From SHXO01 sp964523885 (GTDB taxonomy: Bacteria > Pseudomonadota > Gammaproteobacteria > Burkholderiales > SHXO01), in NCBI GenBank assembly GCA_964523885.1, contig CAZFYX010000039.1:248001-312000 (forward strand): 64,000 nucleotides of DNA, given 5' to 3'. This document shows, one piece after another, positions 9,255 through 17,153 of this stretch. Positions within the stretch are counted from its first letter, which is position 1. The number at the start of each line of letters is the position of its first letter. Both the position numbers and the translations under genes were made by a program. The notes under the pieces are model-generated. The model made no database searches. It was not told the origin of the DNA and saw only the letters and a program-made list of their open reading frames with translations.

Positions 9255-10219
9255 CGCCGCACCTGCACGTCGAGGGGCTGACCCGGCTTGAGCCGCTGCG
9301 CCTGCTCCGCGTCGGGCCGCGCCTCGACCAGGAACACGAGCTTGGCCCGCTCCTGCCGGCTGTAGATCACGGGCGGGGTGTACTCGGGCTGCACGGACAC
9401 GTAGGTGACCGTCGCCGGAATTGCGTTCCCGCAGCCATCGCAGCCGGCCTCCACGCGCTGCCCGACCCGCAGTGTCCCGACGTCCGTCTCCGGCACATAG
9501 AAGCGCAGCTTGATGTTCCCGGGCGGCAGCAGGCTCACCACCGGACGGCCTGCCGGCACCCATTCCCCGGCCACGAAGAAGGTGTCGTACACCAGGCCGC
9601 TCACGGGTGCGGCGGGCGACTTCTGCGCGACCGCCCAGTCGCGCTGCGACAGCGAGGCGCGGGCGGCATCGACCGAGGCGCGGGCGGCAGACACTTCGTG
9701 CCTGCGGCCCAGGCTTTCGTCCGCGAGCCTCGCCTGTGCCTGGAGCTGCTCCAGCGCAGCGAGATTGCGCTGGTTCTGGCTGCGGATGGAATCCAGTGCG
9801 GCCTCGGACACGAAGCCCTTCGTGTACAGCGCCTCGAGCCGTGCCTGCTCCCGGGTCGAGAGGTCGAGCGCCGCACGCGCCTCGGCGACCGCGGCGAGCG
9901 CTGCCTGCCGCTCCGGCAGACGCCGGGTCGCGAGCAGGTTCTCGGTCTGCGAGCGGGCCGTCGCCACCTGCGCGCGCGCCTCCTGCTGCGCGGCGAGCTC
10001 GGCATCCTGCTCCAGAGCGAACAGCGGCGCGCCCGCATTCACCTGCTGCCCGCGCTGCACGTCGAGCTGCTGCAGCTGCCCGGCGAACGGCGAGGCGACC
10101 AGGACGAACTCGCCCTCGGCGTAGCCCTGGTAACCGGAGGGGTCGGCCTTCGTGCATGCGGCGAGCGCGCTGAGCACCGCGACGGCGAGAAGCCAGCTGC
10201 GTGCGATCGGAGCGTTCAT
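9251..10219 (-). CDS. HlyD/membrane-fusion lipoprotein of the ABC exporter
   Basis: A 322-residue periplasmic adaptor. The N-terminus carries a lipobox (LSALAAC, Cys22), so it is probably a lipoprotein rather than a single-pass membrane protein. A biotinyl-lipoyl-like half-motif (VLVASPFAGQLQQLDVQRGQQV) comes first, then a long coiled coil (about residues 75-200, rich in Ala/Glu/Arg/Gln), then the second lipoyl half and a beta-barrel (LRFYVPETDVGTLRVGQ). The arrangement matches YbhG-like partners of ABC-2 exporters. The start overlaps the TGA of the tetR-type gene by four bases, and the gene overlaps the ATPase by four bases, so translation is coupled along the operon. Confidence 0.9.
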   Translation of the reverse strand: MNAPIARSWLLAVAVLSALAACTKADPSGYQGYAEGEFVLVASPFAGQLQQLDVQRGQQVNAGAPLFALEQDAELAAQQEARAQVATARSQTENLLATRRLPERQAALAAVAEARAALDLSTREQARLEALYTKGFVSEAALDSIRSQNQRNLAALEQLQAQARLADESLGRRHEVSAARASVDAARASLSQRDWAVAQKSPAAPVSGLVYDTFFVAGEWVPAGRPVVSLLPPGNIKLRFYVPETDVGTLRVGQRVEAGCDGCGNAIPATVTYVSVQPEYTPPVIYSRQERAKLVFLVEARPDAEQAQRLKPGQPLDVQVRR

Positions 10220-10818
10220 GCTGCACCTGTCTTCTGCTGCCGGGGCGCGCCGGCATCCGGCACTGCGAGGATCCGGTCGACGATCGTGCGGGCGACCGCC
10301 TGCACCTCCTGGCGTGCAGCCGCGTCGTCGCGGGCGAAGTGAAGCACGGCAGCGCCGACCAGCATGGTGTGGCACAGCGCCAGGGTCCGGTCGTCGGTCG
10401 CGATGCCGATCTGCGCCAGCAGCGCGCGCAGGCGGCCGCGGATGGTGGCCACGAACTGGCGGAAGCGCTCCTTGAGCTGCGGGTCCTCGCCCGAGGTGAC
10501 GACCAGCGCGAGCATCACGCGCGCACGCCGCTGGTCGGTGACCGCGGCGGCGAGTGCAGGTGCCAATGTCTCGCGGGTGAGGCTGCCCTCGCGTGCCGCG
10601 CTGGCCATCCCGCTCGCCATCGCCTCGATCGAGTGACTCGCGACCCCGAGCAGGAGGTCGGCCCGGGTCGGGAAATAGTAGGTCAGGTGGCTTTGCCGCA
10701 CCCCGGCCGCCCGGGCGACCTTCGGCTGGGTGAGCTCGCCCACGCCGTGTTCGGCGAGCAGTTCGACTGCGGCTTGCAGGATGCGGGTGCGGACGTCGGG
10801 AGGCCGGACGGGTTCCAT
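10216..10818 (-). CDS. TetR/AcrR family repressor of the ABC exporter operon
   Basis: A 200-residue regulator. The N-terminal helix-turn-helix is typical: RTRILQAAVELLAEHGVGELTQPKVARAAGVRQSHLTYYFPTRADLL. The C-terminal ligand domain is not informative about the inducer. The ATG of MEPVRPPDV is preferred over upstream in-frame ATGs because those would extend the protein across its own operators. It is the first gene of the exporter operon, and its promoter contains two matching palindromes (10838-10872), so autorepression of the whole operon is the simplest model. The organisation resembles E. coli cecR-ybhGFSR. Confidence 0.9.
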   Translation of the reverse strand: MEPVRPPDVRTRILQAAVELLAEHGVGELTQPKVARAAGVRQSHLTYYFPTRADLLLGVASHSIEAMASGMASAAREGSLTRETLAPALAAAVTDQRRARVMLALVVTSGEDPQLKERFRQFVATIRGRLRALLAQIGIATDDRTLALCHTMLVGAAVLHFARDDAAARQEVQAVARTIVDRILAVPDAGAPRQQKTGAA

Positions 10819-10837
10819 GGCGGTTCCTGGGTGCGTT

Positions 10838-10872
10838 TTGGTAATCGTACCAAATATTGGTAGAGATACCAA
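10838..10872 (-). promoter_or_regulatory. Twin palindromic operators over the TetR operon promoter
   Basis: There are two perfect inverted repeats with the same half-site: TTGGTA-ATCG-TACCAA (10838-10853) and TTGGTA-GAGA-TACCAA (10857-10872), centres 19 bases apart. Read on the minus strand, TTGGTA (10867-10872) and TACGAT (10844-10849) are 17 bases apart and can serve as -35 and -10, so the operators cover the promoter. Binding by the adjacent TetR protein is inferred. Confidence 0.8.
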
Positions 10873-10975
10873 ATCCCTGCCTCCTTTTGGCGGCGGCCGC
10901 GCGCGAACCCGCCCGCGAGCCGACCGCCACCGAGCGAAGGCCATGAGAGAATTGGCGTTTCGATCCACCCCGACC

Positions 10976-12160
10976 ATGCAGACCCAAGCTCTCTCCGCCC
11001 GCCCGGCCGTGCAGGCCCTGCGACCCTCGCGCATCCGCGAGGTCGCCAATGCCGCGATGGGACGCCAGGACCTCCTGGCTTTCTGGTTCGGCGAACCCGA
11101 CGAGGTCACGCCGGACTTCATCCGCGCCGTCGCGATCGCGTCGATCGACGCGGGGGAGACCTTCTACAGCCAGAACCTCGGGCTGCCGGAGCTGCGCGAA
11201 GCGCTGGCCGCATACCTGTCGCGGCTGCACGGCAAGACGGACGCGGAGCAGATCGCGGTGAGCAGTTCCGGTCTCTCTGCACTGCAACTCGCCACGCAGG
11301 CGCTGGTCGGCCCCGGCGATCGCGTGGTCGAGGTCACGCCGCTGTGGCCCAACCTGGTCGAGATCCCCAAGATCCTCGGCGCCCGGGTCGAGTGCCTGCC
11401 GCTCGACTTCTCGCCCGCGGGCTGGCACCTGGACCTCGACCGGCTGCTGGCCGCGCTGACGCCGGACACCCGCGCGGTGTTCATCAACTCGCCCAACAAC
11501 CCGACCGGCTGGACCATCGATCGCGCGGAGCAGCACGTGATCCTCGAGCACTGCCGGCGGCATGGCATCTGGCTCATCGCCGACGACGCGTACGAGCGCC
11601 TGCACTACGATCCGGCCATGCCAGTGGCGCCGTCCTTCCTCGACATCGCGCATCCCGACGACCGCCTGGTCAGCACCAACACGTTCTCCAAGTCGTGGCT
11701 GATGACCGGCTGGCGGCTCGGCTGGCTGCGCGCACCCGCGGCGCTGATCGAGGAGATGCCCAAGCTGATCGAATACAACACCTCGTGCGCGCCGGTGTTC
11801 GTGCAGCGCGCGGGACTGGCTGCGGTGACCCGGGGCGAGCCGGTCATCGAGCGCACGCTGGCGCGCTTCCGCGCGGCGCGCGACTTCCTCGTCGACCGCC
11901 TGCAGGCCCTGCCGGGGATCGAACTGGCGCGGCCGCAGGGCGCGATGTACGCGTTCTTTCGCGTCGCCGGGGTGCACGATTCGCTCGCGCTGTGCAAGCA
12001 CCTGGTGGCCGAAACCGGGCTGGGGCTCGCGCCGGGCATTGCGTTCGGCCCCGAGGGCGAAGGCTTCGTGCGCTGGTGCTTCGCGGCCAGCGACGAGCGC
12101 CTCGCCGACGGCATCGCGCGCCTGCAGCGCGGCCTCTCCACCTTCCCGCGGCACGCGTGA
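10976..12160 (+). CDS. PLP-dependent aminotransferase, class I/II fold
   Basis: A 394-residue enzyme of the aspartate-aminotransferase fold. The cofactor-contacting residues are present: SSSGLSALQLA in the N-terminal phosphate region, NSPNNPTGW, DDAYERLHYD, the Schiff-base lysine in STNTFSKSWLMTGWRLGW, and a C-terminal Arg region EGFVRWCFAAS. It transfers amino groups between an amino acid and a 2-oxo acid; the substrate is not clear. An in-frame ATG eleven codons earlier (10943) is possible; neither start has a clear ribosome site. It is divergent from the TetR operon, so the intervening operators might also affect it. The AI-2E gene follows with a GTGA overlap. Confidence 0.85.
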   Translation: MQTQALSARPAVQALRPSRIREVANAAMGRQDLLAFWFGEPDEVTPDFIRAVAIASIDAGETFYSQNLGLPELREALAAYLSRLHGKTDAEQIAVSSSGLSALQLATQALVGPGDRVVEVTPLWPNLVEIPKILGARVECLPLDFSPAGWHLDLDRLLAALTPDTRAVFINSPNNPTGWTIDRAEQHVILEHCRRHGIWLIADDAYERLHYDPAMPVAPSFLDIAHPDDRLVSTNTFSKSWLMTGWRLGWLRAPAALIEEMPKLIEYNTSCAPVFVQRAGLAAVTRGEPVIERTLARFRAARDFLVDRLQALPGIELARPQGAMYAFFRVAGVHDSLALCKHLVAETGLGLAPGIAFGPEGEGFVRWCFAASDERLADGIARLQRGLSTFPRHA

Positions 12161-13200
12161 ACCTCCCCCAGCCTCCCACTCAACTGGCCGCGCAGCACGG
12201 CGCCAGCCGGGTCGAGATCGCCTCCTGGATCCTCACCGGCATCGCCCTGGCGCTGGTGCTGAAGCTGCACCTGCTGCCCGCGCTGCTGGCCGGGCTGCTG
12301 GTGTTCGAGCTGGTGCACATCCTCGCGCCGAAGCTGCGCATCATGCGCATCGCCGAGAAGCGCCGGAAGGTGATCGCGGTCGCGCTGCTCGCGGCGGCGA
12401 TCGTCCTGCTCATCACGGCGGCGATCTTCGGCGCCCTCGCCTTCTTCCGCAGCGACGCGGGCAGCCTGGCGCAGCTGGTCCGGCAGATGGCCGACATCAT
12501 GGACACCTCGCGCGCGCGGCTGCCGGGATGGATCGCGGAGAAGCTCCCGGTCAACGCAGTGGACCTGCAGGCCAAGCTGGTGGAGTGGCTGCGCACCCAT
12601 GCAGCCGACGTGCAGCTGGCCGGCGCGCGCTTCGGCATCGGCCTGGTGCACGTGCTGATCGGCCTGATCATCGGTGCGATGATCTCGCTCAGCGAGGCCC
12701 GCAGGTACGAGGACGTGCGTCCGCTCTCGCGCGCACTGGCCGAGCGCGTGCGCCGGCTGGGCGAGGCCTTCCGCCGCATCGTGTTCGCGCAGGTGCGCAT
12801 CTCGGCCCTGAACACGACGCTGACGGCGATCTACCTCGCGATCGTGCTGCCGCTGCTGGGCGTGCACCTGCCGCTCGTCAAGACGATGATCCTGGTGACC
12901 TTCCTCGCCGGGCTGCTGCCGGTGATCGGGAACCTGATCTCGAACACCGTGATCGTCATCGTCAGCCTGAGCTACTCGGTGTACGCGGCCTTCGGCTCGC
13001 TCGCCTACCTGGTGATCATCCACAAGCTCGAGTACTTCGTGAACGCGCGCATCATCGGTACGCAGATCCGCGCGCGGGCGTGGGAGTTGCTGACCGCGAT
13101 GCTGGTGATGGAGGCGGCGTTCGGCATCGCCGGCGTGATCGCCGCGCCGATCTTCTACGCGTACGTGAAGGACGAGCTGAAGAGCCGCGGACTGATCTGA
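12157..13200 (+). CDS. AI-2E family permease
   Basis: A 347-residue polytopic membrane protein beginning at GTG, which overlaps the TGA of the aminotransferase gene (GTGA). It has paired N-terminal helices (IASWILTGIALALVLKLHLLPALLAG), a soluble loop with amphipathic helices (about residues 95-155), and then a cluster of helices ending in the conserved LLPVIGNLISNTVIV and VIAAPIFYAYVKDEL. This is the PerM/AI-2E transporter family. The name does not mean it carries autoinducer-2; family members include Na+/H+ antiporters and exporters of unknown cargo. Its conserved PxVGN-type segment reads LPVIGN here. Confidence 0.85.
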   Translation: MNLPQPPTQLAAQHGASRVEIASWILTGIALALVLKLHLLPALLAGLLVFELVHILAPKLRIMRIAEKRRKVIAVALLAAAIVLLITAAIFGALAFFRSDAGSLAQLVRQMADIMDTSRARLPGWIAEKLPVNAVDLQAKLVEWLRTHAADVQLAGARFGIGLVHVLIGLIIGAMISLSEARRYEDVRPLSRALAERVRRLGEAFRRIVFAQVRISALNTTLTAIYLAIVLPLLGVHLPLVKTMILVTFLAGLLPVIGNLISNTVIVIVSLSYSVYAAFGSLAYLVIIHKLEYFVNARIIGTQIRARAWELLTAMLVMEAAFGIAGVIAAPIFYAYVKDELKSRGLI

Positions 13201-13207
13201 AATCCAC

Positions 13208-13302
13208 AGGCCCCAGGCCCTAGGCGCTAGACTCCAGGTTTGGCTGTGCGGCGCGAAGCGCCGCGCCGTACTCCTGGCGTCTGGCGCCTAGGGCCTAGCG
13301 CC
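13208..13302. repeat. Intergenic hairpin repeat, family B copy 1
   Basis: Two 24-base arms (13215-13238 and 13273-13296) are complementary at 22 of 24 positions. The core is AGGCCCTAGGCGCCAGAC. The loop holds a further small hairpin around GGCGCGAAGCGCC. The repeat begins eight bases after the AI-2E stop and ends about ten bases before the methyltransferase ATG, so it could fold over that start. Confidence 0.8.
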
Positions 13303-13308
13303 TCAACG

Positions 13309-13929
13309 ATGAATTTCTACGACCGCCACATCCTTCCCCGCCTCATCCACTGGAGCTGCGGCATGCCGCTGGTCACTGCGGAGCGGCGCAGGGTGGTGCC
13401 GCAGGCGCGGGGCCGGGTGCTGGACGTGGGCATCGGCAGCGGCCACAACCTGCCGCTGTACGACCCGCAGCGCGTGACGGCCGTGGTGGGGCTTGATCCG
13501 AGCAGCGAGCTGCTGGATTACACCCGTGCACGTGCGCGTGGATGCGCGTTCCCGGTGGAGCTGGTTCCCGAACCTGCAGAGACGATGCATCTGGCCGCAG
13601 CGAGCTTCGACACCGTGGTGCTGACCTACACGCTGTGCTCGATCCCCGATGCCGCGCAGGCCCTGCGCCAGATCCGCCGCGTGCTCAAGCCGGAAGGCCG
13701 ATTGCTCTTCTGCGAACACGGCGCAGCCCCCGACCCCGCGGTGCGACGCTGGCAGGCGCGGTTGTCGCCGCTGTGGCTGCGGCTGGCGGGCGGTTGCCAC
13801 CTGCTGCGCGACGCCCCTGCCCTGCTGGCACAGGGCGGCTTCCGCGTCGAGCAGCTGGATACGCACTACGTGAGCGGCGCACCGCGCTTCGTGGGCTGGC
13901 ACACCATCGGCGTCGCGCGTGCGGCATGA
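13309..13929 (+). CDS. Class I SAM-dependent methyltransferase
   Basis: A 206-residue enzyme with the SAM-binding GxGxG motif in VLDVGIGSGHNLPLY (about residues 40-54), the acidic ribose-binding end of strand two (VVGLDPSSELL) and a motif IV region FDTVVLTYTLCSIPDA. It belongs to the UbiE/Methyltransf_11 group; the N-terminus MNFYDRHILPRLIHWSCGM is characteristic of small bacterial proteins of this type whose substrate is unknown. No ribosome site is visible before the ATG, because the family B hairpin sits directly upstream. The next gene, a PLP enzyme, follows after 24 bases. Confidence 0.85.
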   Translation: MNFYDRHILPRLIHWSCGMPLVTAERRRVVPQARGRVLDVGIGSGHNLPLYDPQRVTAVVGLDPSSELLDYTRARARGCAFPVELVPEPAETMHLAAASFDTVVLTYTLCSIPDAAQALRQIRRVLKPEGRLLFCEHGAAPDPAVRRWQARLSPLWLRLAGGCHLLRDAPALLAQGGFRVEQLDTHYVSGAPRFVGWHTIGVARAA

Positions 13930-13953
13930 CCCCTATTCACGGAGCCTGACCGG

Positions 13954-14916
13954 ATGATGGAGCTTCCATCGTTGACGCGGCTGGAGCAGGCGGCGCAGGT
14001 CGTTCACGCCGGCATGCCGCCCACGCCCCAGTATCGCTGGCCCCTGCTGTCGGAGGCGCTGGGCACCGACCTGTGGGTGAAACACGAGAACCACACCCCC
14101 ACCGGCGCGTTCAAGATCCGCGGCGGGTTGACGTACTTCGACGACCTGACGCGATCCGGCCGCCGCCCTGCGGGCGTCATCAGCGCCACGCGCGGCAATC
14201 ACGGACAGTCGGTCGCGTACGCGGCACGCCGTGCCGGGTTGCCCGTCGTGATCGTCGTGCCGCACGGCAACAGCGTGGAGAAGAACGCCGCCATGCGCGC
14301 CCTCGGTGCCGAGCTGATCGAGCATGGCGACGATTTCCAGGCCTCGCGCGAGCACGCGGCGCGGCTGGCCGCGGAGCGCGGCCTGCTGATGGTGCCTTCG
14401 TTCCATCCCGTGCTGGTGTGCGGCGTGGGAACCTATTCGCTCGAGCTGCTGCGGGCGGTGCCCGACCTCGACACGATCTACGTGCCGATCGGACTGGGCT
14501 CGGGCATCTGCGGCCTGATCGCCGCCCGCGAAGCCTTGCGCTCCAGGGCCGAGGTCGTCGGGGTGGTGTCGGCCCACGCCCCGGCCTACGCGCTGTCCTT
14601 CGAGCAGCGCCGCGCAGTGGAGCACGCGGTGACCACGCGCATCGCCGACGGCATGGCCTGCCGCACGCCCGAGCCCGGTGCCCTGGACATCCTGTGGCAC
14701 CACATGGCGCGTACGGTGCAGGTCACCGACGCCGAGGTGGAGGCCGCAATGCGGCTGATGTTCACGGCCACCCATAACGTTGCCGAGGGCGCGGGCGCCG
14801 CCGGACTGGCGGCGGCCCTGCAGGAAAAGGACCGCCTGCGCGGCCGGCGCGTGGCGGTGATCCAGTCCGGCGGCAACGTCGACCGCGACGTGTTCGCGCG
14901 GGTGCTGGCCGGTTAG
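13954..14916 (+). CDS. Threonine/serine dehydratase-like PLP enzyme
   Basis: A 320-residue fold-type II PLP enzyme. The Schiff-base lysine lies in HTPTGAFKIRGGLTYF, the substrate loop is ATRGNHGQSVAYAA, the glycine-rich phosphate loop is GLGSGICGL, and the C-terminal cofactor residue lies in VIQSGGNVDRD. It lacks the ACT-like regulatory domain of biosynthetic IlvA, so it resembles catabolic threonine dehydratases or serine racemases of about 320 residues. The likely reaction is deamination of L-threonine or L-serine, or of a hydroxyamino acid. Its TAG stop coincides with the first bases of the 147-bp TIR element. Confidence 0.82.
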   Translation: MMELPSLTRLEQAAQVVHAGMPPTPQYRWPLLSEALGTDLWVKHENHTPTGAFKIRGGLTYFDDLTRSGRRPAGVISATRGNHGQSVAYAARRAGLPVVIVVPHGNSVEKNAAMRALGAELIEHGDDFQASREHAARLAAERGLLMVPSFHPVLVCGVGTYSLELLRAVPDLDTIYVPIGLGSGICGLIAAREALRSRAEVVGVVSAHAPAYALSFEQRRAVEHAVTTRIADGMACRTPEPGALDILWHHMARTVQVTDAEVEAAMRLMFTATHNVAEGAGAAGLAAALQEKDRLRGRRVAVIQSGGNVDRDVFARVLAG

Positions 14917-15060
14917 CGGGCTGTTGAAGAACTGCTTCGCGGCGTGCCTCCAGGCTTCATCGCCGGCGCACCCGCGCAACAAATGCTTGAAAGGGCGGAA
15001 CCCGACATTGGTCCAGCCGCTCGGTCCGCAGACGAATCCGCAGTTTTCAACACCCTGCTA
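14914..15060. mobile_element. 147-bp MITE-like element with terminal inverted repeats
   Basis: The ends form a terminal inverted repeat of about 22 bases: the left end (14914-14935) begins TAGCGGGCTGTTGAAGAACT, and the complement of the right end (15040-15060) begins TAGCAGGGTGTTGAAAACTG. Both outermost TAG triplets are the stop codons of the two flanking convergent genes. The interior has no ORF. No flanking target duplication can be proved. A structured bidirectional terminator is the alternative reading. Confidence 0.55.
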
Positions 15061-16014
15061 GGCCTTCCCGGTCCGGCTGCGGGTGGCGGTACGGCGAGGC
15101 GGCAGCGGCTTTGCCGACTCGCGCAGCCGCGCCAGGATGAACTCGGCCAGCACCTCGAAGTCACGCCGGTGCGCGCTGGTCGGCCGCGTGGCCAGCGCGA
15201 TCGTGCGCGCCGGAACATCGGTCGAGAACGGCCGCGCCACCAGCGAGGTGCTGTTCAGGATCCCGGACTTCAGCGTCATCTCCGGCAGCAGCGTCACCCC
15301 CAGCCCGCCCTCCACCATCTGGATCAGGGTGTAGAGGCTGGTCGCCTCCAGCGACGTCTCCGCGTTCGCGGCGCGCGTGCCGCAGGCCGAGAGCGCGTGC
15401 TCGCGCAGGCAGTGCCCTTCCTCGAGCAGCAGCACCTGCCCGGGCTTGAGCGCGCGGACCGCCACTTCCTTCGCCTGGGCGAGGGGATCGTCGGCGCGCG
15501 CCACGAACCAGAACTCGTCCTTGAACAGCTTGCGCGTGAGCAGTTCACCGGTGTCATAGGGCAGCGCGATCAGCGCCACGTCGAGATCGCCCGAGCGCAG
15601 CCGGTCGAGCAGGCGCTCGGTCAGGTCTTCGCGCAGGAACAGGCGCAGCCCCGGGTGCGCCGCCCGCAGCGGCGGCAGCAGTCCGGGCAGCATGAACGGC
15701 GCGATGGTCGGGATCACGCCCAGCCGCAGCCCGGTCGAGAGCGGCTCGCCTGCCCCCTTGGCGAGGTCCACCAGATCCTGCGCCTGGGCCAGCAGGGTGC
15801 GCGAACGCGCCACCACCTCCCGGCCGATCTCGGTGAGCCTGACGCTGCGCGTATCGCGCTCGACCAGCTCCACGCCCAGCTGCGCCTCCAGCTCCTTGAT
15901 GCCGGCAGAGAGGGTGGACTGGGTGACGAAGCTGTCCTCGGCCGCAGCACGGAAGTTCAGGCGCTCGGCGAGGGCGACGAGGTAGCGGAGCTGGCGCAGG
16001 GAGGGAAGGGCCAT
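15058..16014 (-). CDS. oxyR: OxyR, hydrogen-peroxide-sensing LysR regulator
   Basis: A 318-residue LysR-type regulator. The N-terminal winged helix (SLRQLRYLVALAERLNFRAAAEDSFVTQSTLSAGIKELE) is followed by a periplasmic-binding-like domain. The segment LLLEEGHCLREHALSAC places Cys202 and Cys211 nine residues apart, matching the Cys199/Cys208 redox pair of E. coli OxyR (GHCLRDQ...C). That, and its divergent position next to a peroxiredoxin-glutaredoxin gene, identifies it as OxyR rather than a generic LysR protein. Peroxide oxidises the pair to a disulfide and turns the protein into an activator. The stop codon lies in the TIR of the 147-bp element. Confidence 0.92.
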   Translation of the reverse strand: MALPSLRQLRYLVALAERLNFRAAAEDSFVTQSTLSAGIKELEAQLGVELVERDTRSVRLTEIGREVVARSRTLLAQAQDLVDLAKGAGEPLSTGLRLGVIPTIAPFMLPGLLPPLRAAHPGLRLFLREDLTERLLDRLRSGDLDVALIALPYDTGELLTRKLFKDEFWFVARADDPLAQAKEVAVRALKPGQVLLLEEGHCLREHALSACGTRAANAETSLEATSLYTLIQMVEGGLGVTLLPEMTLKSGILNSTSLVARPFSTDVPARTIALATRPTSAHRRDFEVLAEFILARLRESAKPLPPRRTATRSRTGKA

Positions 16015-16237
16015 GGGGATCGTGATTCGCGATGTCGTGATGCGTGATCCGTGCCGCTACTTCTTCCCCGAACCGGGGGAGCAGCCCGGGGGTGAGGGCA
16101 TTCACCCGGATCACGGCGCCCCGGGATACTAATCGATCCCATCGATCGCTGCCAACGAATCTTCTCGTTGGACCGATCAATACCCCACCCCCACAATTCC
16201 CCCTGTCCGAAACGCAATCCAACCTGAGGAGAAGCAG
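16015..16237. promoter_or_regulatory. Divergent oxyR / peroxiredoxin control region
   Basis: This 223-base spacer carries both promoters. It contains a perfect palindrome CCAACGA-ATCTTC-TCGTTGG (16152-16171) and, just before it, a repeated ATCGAT (ATCGATCCCATCGAT, from about 16132). The sequence GATACTAATCGATCC around 16125 has weak resemblance to an OxyR half-site (ATAGnt). GAGGAG precedes the peroxiredoxin ATG at 16238. Which element OxyR binds cannot be settled by eye. Confidence 0.55.
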
Positions 16238-16975
16238 ATGTTCCCGAATCGTGAAGGCCAGCGCGTCCCCAATGTCACCTTCCGCGTGCGCGAGAACAAC
16301 GAGTGGAAGAGCGTCACCACCGACGAGCTGTTCAAGGGCAGGACCGTGGTGGTGTTCTCGCTCCCCGGCGCGTTCACGCCGACCTGCTCGTCGACCCACC
16401 TGCCCCGCTACAACGAGCTGGCGCCGGTGTTCTTCGCCAACGGCGTGGACAGCATCCTGTGTGTCTCGGTCAACGACACCTTCGTGATGAACGAGTGGGC
16501 CAAGGACCAGGAAGTCGACAACATCAGGCTCATCCCCGACGGCAACGGCGAGTTCACCGACGGCGTGGGCCTGCTGGTGGACAAGTCCGACCTGGGCTTC
16601 GGCAAGCGCTCGTGGCGCTACTCGATGCTGGTGAAGGACGGGGTGATCGTGAAGCAGTTCATCGAGCCGAACAAGCCGGGCGACCCCTTCGAGGTCTCCG
16701 ACGCCGACACGATGCTGAACTACATCAACCCGAAGGCGAAGAAGCCGGACCAGGTGGTGATCTTCACCCGCGAGGGCTGCGGCTTCTGCGCGAAGGCGAA
16801 GGCCAGGCTCACCGAGCTGGGCTACGACTACGCCGAAGTGCCCCTGCCCCACAACATCCGCACCCGGGTGGTGGGCGCCCTGGCCAGGGCCCAGACCGTG
16901 CCGCAGATCTACATCAACGGCGAGCACATCGGCGGGGCCGAGGAACTGGAGCGCTGGGCGCGCAAGGCGGCCTGA
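16238..16975 (+). CDS. Hybrid peroxiredoxin-glutaredoxin (glutathione-dependent peroxidase)
   Basis: A 245-residue fusion. Residues 1-160 are a Prx5-type peroxiredoxin with the peroxidatic Cys50 in PGAFTPTCSSTHLP. After a short linker (NPKAKKP), residues 172-245 form a glutaredoxin with the redox motif CGFC (Cys181, Cys184) and the glutathione-binding TVPQIYINGEHIGG. Such fusions, as in Haemophilus and Neisseria, reduce H2O2 and alkyl hydroperoxides directly with glutathione. The ATG has a strong GAGGAG site eight bases upstream. It diverges from oxyR and is probably its target. Family C repeat follows the stop. Confidence 0.93.
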   Translation: MFPNREGQRVPNVTFRVRENNEWKSVTTDELFKGRTVVVFSLPGAFTPTCSSTHLPRYNELAPVFFANGVDSILCVSVNDTFVMNEWAKDQEVDNIRLIPDGNGEFTDGVGLLVDKSDLGFGKRSWRYSMLVKDGVIVKQFIEPNKPGDPFEVSDADTMLNYINPKAKKPDQVVIFTREGCGFCAKAKARLTELGYDYAEVPLPHNIRTRVVGALARAQTVPQIYINGEHIGGAEELERWARKAA

Positions 16976-16990
16976 AGCCTGCCTGAAGCA

Positions 16991-17134
16991 ACCGCAGAGG
17001 CGCGGAGACGCCGAGGAACACAGAGATCAACGGGAAACAGGTCGGCAGCAACGCCTCCACGGAGGCTTCAGCTGCCACCCGGGAGCCTCGGTGCCTTCCT
17101 CTGCGCAACTCCGCGCCTGTGCGCCTCTGTGGTT
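16991..17134. repeat. Intergenic hairpin repeat, family C copy 1
   Basis: The left arm begins AACCGCAGAGGCGCGGAGAC and the right arm ends GCGCCTCTGTGGTT; the complement of the right arm starts AACCACAGAGGCGCACAGG. The arms are imperfect and separated by about 80 bases. The repeat lies between the peroxiredoxin and flavoprotein genes, 15 bases after one stop and 20 before the next ATG. Confidence 0.7.
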
Positions 17135-17153
17135 CGATTTGAAGGGTTGAACA

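Noticed and set aside
12157..13200. AI-2E family name as evidence of quorum sensing
   Set aside because: There is no luxS or lsr gene in the window and the family transports many substrates; no quorum role is claimed for this gene or the one at 31957-33048.
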